Shown one piece after another: positions 48,996-62,200 of a stretch of DNA of 64,000 nucleotides. The number at the start of each line of letters is the position of its first letter. The first letter of the stretch is position 1. The notes under the pieces are model-generated. The model made no database searches. It was not told the DNA's origin and saw only the letters and a program-made list of their open reading frames with translations. Source of the DNA: Nematostella vectensis (Eukaryota > Cnidaria > Anthozoa > Actiniaria > Edwardsiidae); NCBI RefSeq assembly GCF_932526225.1, contig NC_064037.1:3501203-3565202 (forward strand). The letters are read 5' to 3'. The position numbers and the translations under genes were made by a program.

Positions 48996-51900
48996 ATGGC
49001 TGATACTCCAGATGTTATAATAGTGCTTGGACTAAGGTCTAATGCCGATGGGAGCGCGCCGGATTTGATGAAGCGCCGATTGCGAGAGGCAGTACGTGTA
49101 TGCGAATCGCTAACTTCAAATAACCGCCCACATCCTAAAGTGATCCTCACAGGCTACCAGGCCCCTGATCAGGTCAGTATTCTAATTGTACTCTTCTATC
49201 TAAAGCGATAAAGCTGCGAATGGTTGGGTTATCGCTTGCCTTGAGATCGGACTGTTGGGTGTGATGCGGATTTTTGTATCGAGACAACAGAGTAAAGGCA
49301 GACGCACTTCGCCAAGCATGTGATATGCTATACTGTCACGTTACTCACACGCTCAAGAGATCCACTTAGAAATGTAAGCGTTTGTTTTTCTCTTTAATTC
49401 ACGCTATTTGAATATTGTAGTTTAACCTCACCTGTGCATTACAATAACCTCACTCCATTATAATAATCAATTATCAATTAGAAGAAGTAATTAGGGTTTA
49501 ATCACCCTAGGCACTAGATTGAAATGCAAACTTATATTATTCAAGTTGTTTACATTCTTAAAGAGAATGAGATGAGATTAGTGTAAACAATGGCTCACAA
49601 ACACTGATTTCAGTTATACCCGATTTTACTCCCACAACATTTGATAGATGCACACCATAACTATAGCTCCAGCTATAGTATTCACTAGAACAGCCGTTCC
49701 CTACTTTTAATGGTGTTTTTTTAGCATCATCATGTATCAAATTGCAAGATAAATAATTATGATACTCCAAATATGCATAGACTTTGTCATCAAATTGGAA
49801 GATTCGACAATAAGCATTATCTAAAAAAAATGCACTAAGATTTGTTCCTTAGACATATTTTACCATAAATATTTTCTTTAAAAAAATAAGCCATCATTGC
49901 TTGAGGTTAAGAAAGGTTTAGAAAGTCAATGAAAGTTGCTGTCATGTAGGTCATTGTCAGGCATAACTACTGGCAAACCTTTTGACCCTTGATGCTAAAG
50001 ATATATGTCAGAATCCTACTGAACATGTTTTGACAAGCACTCCCTCTTGAAATATTGAGAAAAAATTTAGATAAAATAAATGTAATTTCACTCACATTAC
50101 CTCAAAGAGCTTATTTCTAAGAGCACATTGGTTATTGTCGGTAATTTTCTAGAACATACCCTTCTTTAGTTATTATGTGATCTCAATTCTTTCACTATTT
50201 TGTTAATAATACTTATAAAATTCTACATATATTTGTGAATAAAAGAATGTGATGCTTTATTGTTGTTGTGCTTCCTATTTGCATTATTGTTGTTCGTTTT
50301 AAAAATAATTCTGTTACCGATGATGTCTTGACGATGCTTATATTGCCAATTATATTATTATGGGGGTTGGGGGTTCAAATATAGAATCCTTTTATTCTAA
50401 CCAAGCAGAACATCTTTAATTGGCCATATAAGTATAAAGCTACTGTATCTCAAGAAAGGTTGTTACCCTCAAACTGTCACAACAAGACCACAAAGAAGCA
50501 CAGGAGGTTAAAAATCACTGGTAATTTGGCAACTTTCTGCTACATGAAACTTTCCAGATTCCCAACTCATGGATTGAGTCAGAGTAATATCTATTTAAAA
50601 GTGGGTTTCTGGAATGTTTTTCATGTGTTCTTCTTTGGACCCTAGGGAGTGTTCATTACACAGAGGGTGGAGATGTTGATTGGGGGCTCTGAAAATTTGT
50701 AACCACCAAAAGGGGTGGGCTTCGAAAAGAAAAAGGCCAGCTCCTTTAGGAGCTGTACTGTAAAGCAGTTGGATTTACTGATACACTTTATTATCAGTCA
50801 ACAGAAATAAACTTCTAAACAGTGGTGGAGCATGCAAATCCACAAAACCATATGCATACATATGTTGTACATTATCCCTTTTTATACAGAAAAATATTTT
50901 TAACAAATATTTTTTACAAATGTATACTCCTTCACAGTCGTCATTAGGGGAGGACCATGGGACTTTTAAGGGCGGGGGAGGGTGATTTTGAAAAAAAAAT
51001 TCCTGCAAGCAACTGATTGATACATGCAAAAAAAATATGGAACCAAAAGTTGTGAATAAGAGATGTCAGACTCTTAAGTAATGATGAACTGGATCATCAA
51101 CTTGGACAAGAAGGTCAACTTTGCAGCATTCATTTTCCAGATTTAAAGACCTTTTTGTTAGGGTGGGAGGGGGGGGGGGGGCTCTGAACATTTTGGGATT
51201 CTGAAAGGGGGCACCAAAAATAATGTTTACAATGAAAGGGAGGCTCTGAAATTTTAAAGTTTCTCGAGTAAAAATCTCCCCTCCCCCCACTCTACATATA
51301 TATACTCTACGATAAGATACCATACAATACAATACAATAATCTTTATTTACCAAGGGTAGCATATTAAACGAATTACAGTTTTCTAACATATGGCCCTCA
51401 TATACTCTGTGTATTTAAAGAGCACTCCCCTAGGCACATAGTGTGTAGACTGAAGAACCTTTTTTGGAATAGTTATATATTCCTGAACCACCCTCTTCAG
51501 GCCTTTATCTCAAGATGAGCTCTGGGGTCACAATTTCATGATGGGCGCTAATCCAAGTGAGGGAGTGAAATCGAAGCTGGTTTCTAAACCAAGCATTTAC
51601 AGTACTCCAAATGTTTTTTTTTAGGCAATGACAGAGGCCAAAGCCATGGAGAAACTAGCCCTTGAAGGGAACTTGTTTCCTCCAGAACACATCATCTTAG
51701 AAGAGAAGGCAAATTCCACAGCAGGGAATGCTTACTGGGGCAGGATTATCGTAGATGACTTAGATGCAAGTCAAGTACATGTTGTTACTTCACAGTACCA
51801 CATGGATAGGACTAAGCTCATCTTTGCCAAGGTAAGGTGACTGGAATTTTACAGTTACACAAGGGACAATAGTGGCTTGTAAGATTGTAAAGGCAAATTT

Positions 51901-54900
51901 CTGTCGATGGAACCTGTTTTTATTTCTGTTACCAAAGGGTATGGCAGCAGATTGGGATTTGTAACAAAAATTTTCCTAAAATTAACGTCCCTCAAACGCT
52001 GCAGTTTATAAAATAATTAAGGGGGGACATTGAGGTTTGCGTTATTGGCACTTTTTTGTACCATATTCGGTAAAAGAGCAAAAAATATGTGGTGATAAGG
52101 TATTAAAAAACACTGTGAGATTTTGCTTTTCAGATGGCTGTATTGCGGTGTTTTTAAAAGTTTTGTTCGGTATTGCGGTAATTAGACCCCCCCAACGTCC
52201 CTCCCAATTAGTTATGTATTTTATTAAAAGGCTGCTTATAGGGTGCCAACATGTACAGCTATACTCCATTCCTGTTAGTCCTTGACAATAAAGTGCCCAA
52301 TATGTTTTGATTTCCAGATCTTTGCACCAGACATTTACCAAGTACATTATCATGGATGTGCGCACGACCCAGGAGATGACTCCATACCAGAAAGACTGCG
52401 GCGTGAAGAGAAATTCATGAAATGTGTAGACCAGCACATTTATTACGTCACACAGGACGTCCCATATACCATGATAGAGCTCTTAAAGTCACCATTTATT
52501 GATGACAGACATTTCACTCATGGTTTCACGACTAGATTTGGTGGTATCTCCACTTACAAGAGTTTAGCTTCAATGAACATGATGTATAGCCCCAAGCGAA
52601 GAGACCCAGAAGCAAACATCACAGAGAATCGTCTTCGACTGGCAAGGAATTGTATATTTGATGAGCACAGTTTTTACTTTGCCAAGTGTGTACATGGCAA
52701 TAATGTATGGGTGTTTGGTGACCCAGAGCCAGAGAGTTATGATGCTATTGTAACGTCCCATACTGGAATCACCATTGCAGCTCCGGGGGCCGACTGCATG
52801 CCTCAGGTTTTCTGTGATCCAGTTAAAAAGGTGAGTTAAACAAGTTATTTTTATAAAACACCTTCCAACCATCATGTTAGGTGGGGCACAAGTGCCCCCC
52901 CCATTAAAAAAAAAAAAAGGAAATGACCAGTAGGGGCATGGCTGTGCCCCAAAATATTTCTTAATGTTACAGCTCTGCATGTTCGTCACATGCTTGCACG
53001 TCCACTTGTCACCATAAAGCACACGTCCACTTGTCACCATAAAGCGCACGTCCACTTGTCACCATAAAGCACACGTCCACTTGTCACCATAAAGCGCACG
53101 TCCACTTGTCACCAAAAAGGACACGTCCACTTGTCACCAAAAAGGACACGCCCACTTGTCACCATAAAGCACACGTCTACTTGTCACCATAAAGCACACG
53201 TCCACTTGTCACCAAAAAGGACACGTCCACTTGTCACCATAAAGCACACGCCCACTTGTCACCATAAAGCACATGTCCACTTGTCACCATAAAGCACACG
53301 CCCACTTGTCACCATAAAGCACACGTCCACTTGTCACCATAAAGCACACGCCCACTTGTCACCATAAAGCGCACGTCCACTTGTCACCAAAAAGGACACG
53401 TCCACTTGTCACCATAAAGCACACGCCCACTTGTCACCATAAAGCACACGTCCACTTGTCACCATAAAGCACACGCCCACTTGTCACCATAAAGCACACA
53501 TCTACTTGTCACCATAAAGCACACGTCTACTTGTCACCATAAAGCACACGTCCACTTGTCACCATAAAGCACACGCCCACTTGTCACCATAAAGCGCACG
53601 TCCACTTGTAACCAAAAAGGACACGTCCACTTGTCACCATAAAGCACACGCCCACTTGTCACCATAAAGGACACGCCCACTTGTCACCATAAAGCACACG
53701 TCCACTTGTCACCATAAAGCACATGTCCACTTGTCACCATAAAGCACACGCCCACTTGTCACCATAAAGCACACGTCCACTTGTCACCATAAAGCACACG
53801 CCCACTTGTCACCATAAAGCACACGCCCACTTGTCACCATAAAGCACACGCCCACTTGTCACCATAAAGGACACGTCCACTTGTCACCATAAAGCACACG
53901 CCCACTTGTCACCATAAAGGACACGTCCACTTGTCACCATAAAGCACACGCCCACTTGTCACCATAAAGCGCACGTCCACTTGTAACCAAAAAGGACACG
54001 TCCACTTGTCACCATAAAGCACACGCCCACTTGTCACCATAAAGGACACGCCCACTTGTCACCAAAAAGGACACGTCCACTTGTCACCATAAAGCACATG
54101 TCCACTTGTCACCAAAAAGCACGTCTACTTGTCACCATAAAGGACACGCCCATTTGTCACCATAAAGGACACGCCCACTTGTCACCATAAAGCACAGCTT
54201 TTTCATACGTGCGGCATTGCTCACACTGGTTTTTTTAGATCTTTGGTTACCCATGCTTGCACCCTTTTCAGTATTAGTAAGCATTCACTCCACGAGAAGA
54301 CACAATGCTTGTTTTCCCATGTCTTTGGTTGTGCTCAGGGTTGCATCCTCCGTGCATAGCATTTGAGCATTTTTTTTTCTCCATTAGACGTTGGGGAGTG
54401 CTAACCTTTTCTGAATCGTGTTTGATCCCTTGTCGAGACATGGAGAGTATCTTTGTTTTTCGGCCCTGTTGTGTTCCTCAGCCCTAACATGGGCGATCTT
54501 ACTACATATCAGGAACGTAAATGTAAACCGTTTATAAGATTGTTGTATAAGCGCTATATAAATACTATTTGTTTCTTGTTTGTTTTTTCAGATTTGTGGC
54601 ATTGCTCATGCTGGCTGGAAAGGTGTGCTCGCAGGAGTCTCGCAAGCGGTGATAGAAGTCATGAAGAATCGTTTTATGTGTAACTCAAGAGATATACGCG
54701 TAGCAATAGGTCCGTCTATTGGTCCATGCTGCTTTGAGGTAGGCGAAGATGTAGCAGAGCAGTTTGCGAAGATCAATCCCGATGTAGTCGTCAAGAAAGA
54801 AGGTGCTCCAAAGCCATTTGTGGATCTGCGAAAGACGTCCAGGATTGTGCTCGAGGGGCTTGGGATTCCTTCACTCAACATTGACGACGGAACAGGGTAG

Positions 54901-55783
54901 GCAGAACAGCACTGGCATAGCCAGGATGTTTAACAGGAGGGACCCATAAAATTCCCTTTCAAGGCATTTTCTCATGTGTTTTAGATAACGTCTTCTACAT
55001 TTACTGTATTTTTGGCTGCTAAAAGGTGGGGGAGGGGGCCCCTTGGCCAACCCCCTAAACAAATACCATGTTGCATCCTGGATATCATTGGGGAGCATCA
55101 TCATCGTCATTATCAATAACATTCCAATAATCATATACAACTCCCATAAAACAAACATTTTCAATGTCGCGATTGCAATTCAAGTCAGACTTTTAAAACA
55201 AAACCTCCCTTAAGCGGACGCCTTATAGTACAGACACATTATTTCGGTCCAGACACTGATCGTTGTATTCCATCTTTTTTAACATCACAATTATCGTATT
55301 CAGCATCATAATGCAGGACTGTTCAGCCCAAGGGAGAGAACCCCTCTGGCCAAGGCCTGGTACCTTGCCTTATTCTCTTATTTTTCGAAGCGAGCAAATC
55401 AGTATGATAACAGAGGCAGCGGCCAGTTGTTCCGTGTGGGGGTGGGGTGGGGGTAAGTTTGTCATTCTCTACTCTGGGTTCTGGAATGCCAAAATTTACT
55501 GCAAAATTCAATCAATTTCGATTCATTCGTTTGAACTCAAAGGCCGAATTATTTCTGAATCAGTTTACCCTTCTAATCTGACTTTGTGTTCTCTAGTGAC
55601 ATAGAGAATGTGGACAAGACTGGGCGTGTGACCCAGTGTACGGTGTGCGACCCTAAAAAGAGGTTCTACTCGTACAGGCGGGATGGAGATCAGTACGGTA
55701 CTCAGATAGGCTTCATCAATGTCAAGACCAAGGTGAAAGACCACGACGAGGATTCAAATAAGAAGAAATGTATAGTCAGCTAG
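48996..55783 (+). CDS. LACC1: DUF218-LACC1 (FAMIN/YfiH) fusion protein with C-terminal CaaX-like motif
   Basis: Exons 48996-49172, 51625-51831, 52318-52830, 54592-54896, 55597-55783; 1,389 nt, 462 aa, all phases fit. Residues about 1-150 form a DUF218 domain (YdcF/SanA type): DVIIVLGLRSNADG, KVILTGYQ, EEKANSTAGNA, VHVVTSQYHMDRTK. Residues about 195-445 form the LACC1/YfiH domain: HGFTTRFGGIS, KCVHG (His 254), GADCMP (Cys 288), AHAGWKG (His 305), GPSIGPCCFEVG, YSYRRDG and QYGTQIGF. The three residues that form the His/Cys/His metal and catalytic site in this family are all present. Human LACC1/FAMIN and bacterial YfiH act on purine nucleosides (phosphorolysis and deamination); that activity is transferred by homology. 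DUF218 function is poorly defined; bacterial members act at the envelope. The C-terminus NKKKCIVS looks like a prenylation signal. The start at 48996 is the best ATG; the frame stays open upstream, but only without an ATG. ATTAAA at 56504-56509 may be the polyA signal. Confidence 0.93.
51322..51400. repeat. Dispersed repeat copy (caatacaata family)
   Basis: acaatacaataatctttatt followed by caagggtagcatattaaacg; second copy of the repeat at 24186-24300. Intron 1 of DUF218-LACC1. Confidence 0.6.
52981..54195. repeat. 25-bp intronic minisatellite
   Basis: About 48 units of 25 bp with core cgtccacttgtcaccataaa, varying between cgtcc and cgccc and between aagcaca, aagcgca and aaggaca. It fills most of intron 3 of DUF218-LACC1. 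There are no unique spacers, so it is not CRISPR-like. Confidence 0.95.
54908..55085. repeat. Dispersed 'tagccagg' repeat, diverged copy
   Basis: catagccaggatgtttaaca near the left edge and gttgcatcctgg near the right, with a G-rich middle, resemble the repeat at 36864-37050. Intron 4 of DUF218-LACC1. Confidence 0.3.
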
Positions 55784-55904
55784 ATTAAACTGCACGACGC
55801 ATATTTTGTTTATCTAGAACCTTCCAGCAAATAATTTTTGTTTGAGTAAATGCGATCTACACATCCGTCACAATGGTTGGCTGTGATTGCTCAAGCTCGT
55901 TTCT

Positions 55905-56340
55905 ATATGATCGCACACGATCTCAGCTAATTTGACCGTAAGTGATCGTAAAGTGGTTTCCATATGATCGCACACGATCTCAGCTAATTTGACCGTAAGT
56001 GATCGTAAAGTGGTTTCCATACGGTCGCACACGATCCCGGCTAATTTGACCGTACGTAAGTGATCGTTAAGTGGTTTCCATACGGTCGCACACGATCTCA
56101 GCTAATTTGACCGTACGTAGTGATCGTAAAGTGTTTTCCATATGGTCACACACAATCTCAGCTAATTTGACCGTACGTAAGTGATCGTAAAGTGGTTTCC
56201 ATACGGTCGCACACGACCTCAGCTAATTTGACCGTACGTAAGTGATCGTAAAGTGGTTTCCATATGGTCGCACACGATCTCAGCTAACTTGACCGTACGT
56301 AAGTGATCGTAAAGTGTTTCCATATTATCGTATTTGATCG
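55905..56340. repeat. About 60-bp tandem repeat, seven copies
   Basis: Units contain gatcgcacacgatctcagct, then aatttgaccgtaagtgatcg, then taaagtggtttccatat. Length varies from 59 to 63 bp because of an optional cgta. It starts about 120 bp after the DUF218-LACC1 stop. Confidence 0.9.
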
Positions 56341-56548
56341 CCTACGAGCTTACTTCTCCATGTGACAGGGATAAGTTTATTGTATAGCATGGTTTAAGGT
56401 AATGTATTTTAAACTGGAATGAGATCAGTTGTACGAACCTGTAACAGCATGATCTCCACTTAATAGATAATAGCATTTTGTATTTCTTTAATACGAGTTT
56501 GTAATTAAAGTATTCTTTCATTTATTTTTTTTTCTTGGTGGAGGGGTA

Positions 56549-57026
56549 ATGCACTAGTCAATTGAAACTCCGGTCCCCCGGGACTAGCGGGGTAGTAACG
56601 GGGACATGACCGTGGAAGTACGCTTTTGAACAGCTACATTTCTCCCGGGGGGCGGGGGCAGTAACCTTTTTGCCAAATTAGCGGGAATTTTTAGCCGTGA
56701 TGGTAACGAAAACACCTTACGAAATTTTCGATGATCCGTGTATCGATTATTTTGCCGTTCTTGTTTTATACGTCGTGGGATGTCTTTATCATTGAATCTT
56801 GAAGCGTTGATGGATATTTTCAACAATATTGGTTTGAGTTGCGATAGAAGAAGTCGTTGCGGTAGTAAATCTAGAAAATAATGTACCATACGCCGGGGCA
56901 ATAGGGGTGGGGATTGTAACAGCACGATTTCTCCCGGGGGCGGGAGAAAATTAAAAATGTAACACTGCACAAATGTTACATTCCCCGCTATGACCCGGGG
57001 GTCGGGGTTTCAATTGACTAGTGCAT
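56549..57026. mobile_element. MITE with about 50-bp inverted ends
   Basis: Left atgcactagtcaattgaaac and right gtttcaattgactagtgcat are exact inverted ends. The repeat continues imperfectly through a CCCGGG-rich stretch to agcgggg/ccccgct. It is 478 bp with no coding capacity. No clear target duplication. Confidence 0.8.
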
Positions 57027-59245
57027 AAACCGTTGAAAATATTCCGATCAAAGGTGCAAACCAACACACGCCGGAACAAGAAATTAAACCCGGAATCCAG
57101 TTGTGAGACACACAGGCACTACAAAGCAACGTTCTGCCAACTGTCTTAGTGGAAGATTCGGTTTTCGCCGAAAGTTATGCCTATCCTTTGTTGTGTCCTC
57201 CGTAGACATCGGCTTTACCCAGAAAGCAGCAGCAAAGAAACACAGGCGATCGGGATTCCTGTGGCGATGCGTCGAGCGCGAGGAATTTGTCGACCACAGG
57301 ATTAGATTCATTAGACTCCCGGTTCTATGCATGTGGAGGGGGCTACGTTGCTTCTTATTGCCGTCTACAAACCTGTGAACTTTGCTCCTCAGGGGCGACT
57401 CCATATCTTACTTTTAATATTCAAATGCCAATAAGAAGGATAATTCACCGAGCCACTCAGGCTTGCCCAACATATACCCCAGGGGAAGATATGTTGAATT
57501 GGAACTTGGTCAAACTGTGTGCCCTGAAAATATACTCATTTATATTCCACGAAAACTCCTTAAACTAAGCGACTGACAGCGAAATCGATTAACAATTTTT
57601 AATAACAAATCAAATTTGCAAAAAAAAAATAAATAAAATAAGAATAATAACTTAACCGTTATTAATGTCAAAACTGCAACATTTCCATTGTCCACATTTG
57701 TATAGCAATCTAACAGCTTTAATAAAGAAAATGTACGCCAAATGCTTGTACCCTTTAAACGCCAGCAGATCTTGTGAAGTTTCTAGGGTCTCAAGCGGAT
57801 ACTCAAATTACAGTAGTCCAAATGGGACAAAATCAAATCTGGAACGCGGAGCACTTATGCAAGATAAACAAAATTTCCGAAGCGAATATATACCTGTGTA
57901 ACGTCAGCGCAAAAAGGGATCGGTAAATGGCAGTGCTGTGACCGAAAGGAGCCACAGACCACAAAAGATTCCTAATAAATTCAGAAAAAAGGTATAAACC
58001 GTACATTTTCCATTATAGGTCATCGATGTATGGTATGCTATCGCTGGGGTTTAGCACATAAGGAATAAGTAGGTATAATTTCTACACAGACGCACCTTTC
58101 GGTCGTAGAACTGCCATTGGACATTCGCACTAACGTCTTTTGAAATAGGTGTATGTCAACTGTCTAGACCGTGTTTATAGGCCAAGAACAATTCTGCAGA
58201 ATTCCTTCGCTTGTGTTTTTGCCTACACTTAAGTGATTCACGTCGCTAGACTCAAGACTGTCTCAATCTGTTATTATGGTTTTTCTGTGGTCCATTTGTC
58301 GGTCATGTGATCTTTTTGAGGTCAAGGGCAGCGTTTACCGGCGTCTAAGCCTGGGTGCAGGTCTGAGAATATTTCCTCTGACGAAACGGCCCTACAAGAA
58401 CAGAACACTGTAACTTCTTTTGACAGAATGTCCCCCATAAGAATAGAATATTGTCACTGGCAGGAGTACTGCTTTAAGAGATGCCTAACATAGGGTGATC
58501 AAACCCTGGCCGCATTTTGTATTAGGCCAAGGCTTAGCAACCAGCAACAGAATACCTTATGATGAAATACAAAAGTTGCAACCAGCAACAAAAGACCTTA
58601 TACTGAAATACAAAAGGTAAACGAAAAGTAGAAATGTATGGTACTACCTCTGACAGCCAGAGGGAGAGCTGAAGCGTGATATGGCAAAGGGAACCTGCAA
58701 GTAACAAAACGGACACTAAAGAGAAAAGAGGCAGATGTGCAAACCAAGAACAAAATCGTCTAAAACCCACTTATGACAAAGGAAATAGGTCAAGGTCTGA
58801 CTGCAAACTACCAAGAGAAATCTTCCAAGCCATGTGAAAGGCCAAGTGAGTTATAGCAGACAACGGTTGGCCATTGAATTACTTAAGCCCTTGATAAGGC
58901 ACGAAGATATCTCTATTGAAGTGCTAATATCGGCACCAAGGTTTCTCGCAAAAACACATTCTTTCTAATTCAAATGTACGCACTATAAGAAAGCAGCCGA
59001 TAAGCGACAAGCATCACATTTGCTCGAGAATAGTTCACATAAAGACAAAGTCACAAAACAGATAACAGCGTTGGTGCTCTGCTGGTGGAAGTCAGTGTTC
59101 GAAGTAAGGCTTAAGTGTCGATACCATTCCTAAGCCGCCACGCTAACGAAATTTACAAACTGACGGTAAAAGATCTATTTCAGATAAAAATACAGTTAAA
59201 ACATAAAGTAGGACTCTTTTCTAACTATAACTTGCTTTTCAAGTC

Positions 59246-62200
59246 TTAAACAGCTTTGCCTGTTTCCCGAGCTGATACCTCGACGTCTTGGCTCTTTATC
59301 TTACCTGCCAGCAATGCATCTTTCTCGTCCTTCTCTGTTGCAAGTTCTAACTCCTCTTCTGGCACTCCAGCTACTGAAGCAAGCCTAGGCTCAGGCTTGC
59401 CCTTAACAAACTTGTGTCCGTTCAAGGACTCCGCACTTACCGAGGTAAGCTCTCGTTTTACACTATCTTCTGCCCTGTGTTCTGGCTCGCCTTCTGGCTC
59501 TCCAGCTATTGAAGTAAGCACGGGCTCTGGCTTTCGATTCACAGAGTTATCCCCATCCCCATTAACCAAGGTAAGCCCTTGTGTAATACTGTTTTCTGAG
59601 GTGTGTTCTAGGTCTTCTACTTGTATTCCAGCTTTTGAAGTTAGCCCAGACGCTGGAGGCTTCCCATTCACCGAGGTACTTCCTTGAAAATCACAATATT
59701 CAACTGTTCGGTTCTCCGTTGACTTTAAGTCACGGATGGAATGTTCTTGATGTGGCTCATTTGCGGCAGGGGTTAGATCCTGAAGCACATAATCACTGTT
59801 TAAAGATTGTAGATCAGCTACTCCAACTTCGTTTATGGTGCCTCTTGTCAACAGTTTATCGCCTGTTGCAGTAGGCTCCAGATTATCAATAGCCTCTGGG
59901 GTGTTCCGAAGCTCTCGCCCTACCACAACATTCTCTTTGTGCTCCAGCTGAGCCACGACCTTCTCTGGGGTGTGCTCAAGCTCTTCATCTAAGATTTCTA
60001 GGGCGTCGTCAGAGAGTACATCCGATTCTTTGTCTGATTCTTGTACAGACTCACCGTTCGCACCAAGAACCCCTTCACACAACATAGCGTTATCACTGGT
60101 GCCAACCATTACTTTGGCAGTTCTGGGATCACGTTTTGAATCAGCAAGTGCAGCTGTTTGAAGAAAATTTTCCAGTTTTCCGCTTCCAATTCCTAATGAC
60201 CAAACCTTAGTACTTAGTGTAGACTTTGAATGTTGAACTGGGGCTGCATTTGTTGCACTATTCTGAATATCTTTGGTGCCTTCCTTCACTTTATGTGCAT
60301 CATCGCTACACTGAGCTTGCTCTCGTATCCTGTGGCAAACACCAAAAATGATTCCATCAAGGAACTCTTTCACTGCTGCCATTTGAGCTTCAGCTTGATC
60401 TTCATCATCAAATGTTTCTCGATGGTCTTCTTTGACTAATTCCTCTATCGGACATGTCTCTTCCTGGACACTCTGACCTATGTTCCCCATGTAGGGCTCT
60501 TGATACGTCTTGGTAGTACAATCTCTTTCAAGCTGAGTGTGCTCTTCTCCTAATACTTGTCCATCAGCATCCTCTAAGGGAGTCTGATCTCGCACTTCCA
60601 CATTTGACACTTCATCGGCGTTACCGGACACTTTACCTTTCCCAGCCATATCTCCAGAGAAGTCTACATCTATTACGTCAGTATCGAAAACCTCATCATT
60701 AACATCTTGTAACAGGGAACTTGCTGTGATTTCTTCTGGCTCTTCCTCACCAGATACATGGATGCCGATGGTCTTAGATTCTTTATCTTGGTCCTGGGTA
60801 AGCAGTTTTTGTTTTTCTAATTCTTTAAGATCAGTCACTTCTTCACCGCCGTCTTTTAATAGCGTTGTGTTCATTCCTGACTTTTCAATTCTTGGTTCTT
60901 CATCCGTCATTCCCGTCACAGACTCTGAATGTAAATGAGTGTGGTCACCACCAATCTGTTCCTTGTTGTCTAATTCATCAGAGTCCAACACCCCAACACC
61001 ATTTTCTAACGATATGCTGGTTGTGGGCAGTTCCGGCTCTTCGACAATTGATTTTTCCTGTCCACTTGCCTCGTTAGTCTCTAACATCATCTCCTGCACC
61101 TTTTCAACTAGCTCAACCTCTTCGACTTCTACAACTTCCCCATTAGCCTTGTCTGTAGAATCAGACACCAGCGATTTTTCTGAAAGGCCAGTGGCATTTC
61201 CAGCTTGCACTTCTTTAACCTCTAGGCTTTCTGTAATTTCTACCGCATTTCTTTTGTCTTCTATACGACGTGCTACTACCTCAACGTCATTCGATTTATC
61301 ATTGGTACTAACTCTTGCGATTTCCACACCATTGACAGAAGACACCAGCTGTCTGCAAGGGGTATCAACGTCTTCTGAATAATCCGGCTCGGATATAAAA
61401 CTATCAACATTACCGTAGTTCGCGCCATGCTGGATATGTACAGAGCCAGTCGCCACTGTATCTGCATTCTCCTCTAAGGTCAGGAGTTCGAAATCCTCCT
61501 TTCTTTCTTGTGTATAAAAGCTAGTACTCTTCTCTTCAGGTGAAGCAGCATTATCAGACTGCTGCGCCACATTTACACAAAGGTCTAGACTCTTGGTAAT
61601 GTCTAGATTCTTGGAAATGTCAAGATTCTTGGAAATATCTAGACTCTTGGAAAGGTCTATTACCGCAGCAGGCTTGTCAGCACCGCTGAGAGGCTTGCCC
61701 TAGAAATCCAAACAGCGTAACATGTAAAATAGCAGGTGACTTAAAATGTGCTAATAAAAATATAAAAAAGTATTTTTAAAAAATTGATGCCTAGATCTTA
61801 AAATCCAAACAGCGTTATGTTATATAGGGGCGACAAACCAGATGACTAATGAATAAATTGGCTGGTTACATCTATCTAAAAATCTAAACACCAGAAAGCA
61901 AACCTAGATGCTACAATCTTTACAAAGTTTTCGGAGTATATTTGAAGAGTATTTCGGGTTATATTTGACAATAGAGAATGATCCCCTCAATAATTTGATT
62001 TTGACTGTAATGATTACAGGGATTTAAGCCTTATCTCTCGAAATTGGCAGAAAACCAAACATTGTTTGGTCATTCAAGATTATCTACAAACATATTACAC
62101 AAATTTAGAGCAATAAAAAAGACCATAAAAACCAATGGAGGCAGTTATTTTATGTAGTTATTTTATTTATTATTAAAATTAGTATATAATAAATTCAAAC

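Larger units (their letters stand above)
55784..59245. other. Intergenic DNA between DUF218-LACC1 and Tudor genes (convergent)
   Basis: 3' UTR of DUF218-LACC1, a tandem array (55905-56340) and a MITE (56549-57026). From 57027 to 59245 I see no gene; open frames at 57084-57404 and 57103-57378 overlap on opposite strands and show no family motif. A 38-bp duplication (cagcaaca ... gaaatacaaaag) lies at about 58535-58617. The Tudor gene's 3' UTR must begin just below 59246. Confidence 0.55.

Noticed and set aside
52981-54195. Regular short repeats that look CRISPR-like
   Set aside because: Units are contiguous with no unique spacers and lie in a spliced intron of an animal gene; it is a minisatellite. 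The same holds for 37976-41890.
57084-57404. Overlapping open frames on both strands between LACC1 and the Tudor gene
   Set aside because: No recognisable family, no splice support and opposite-strand overlap; likely chance.
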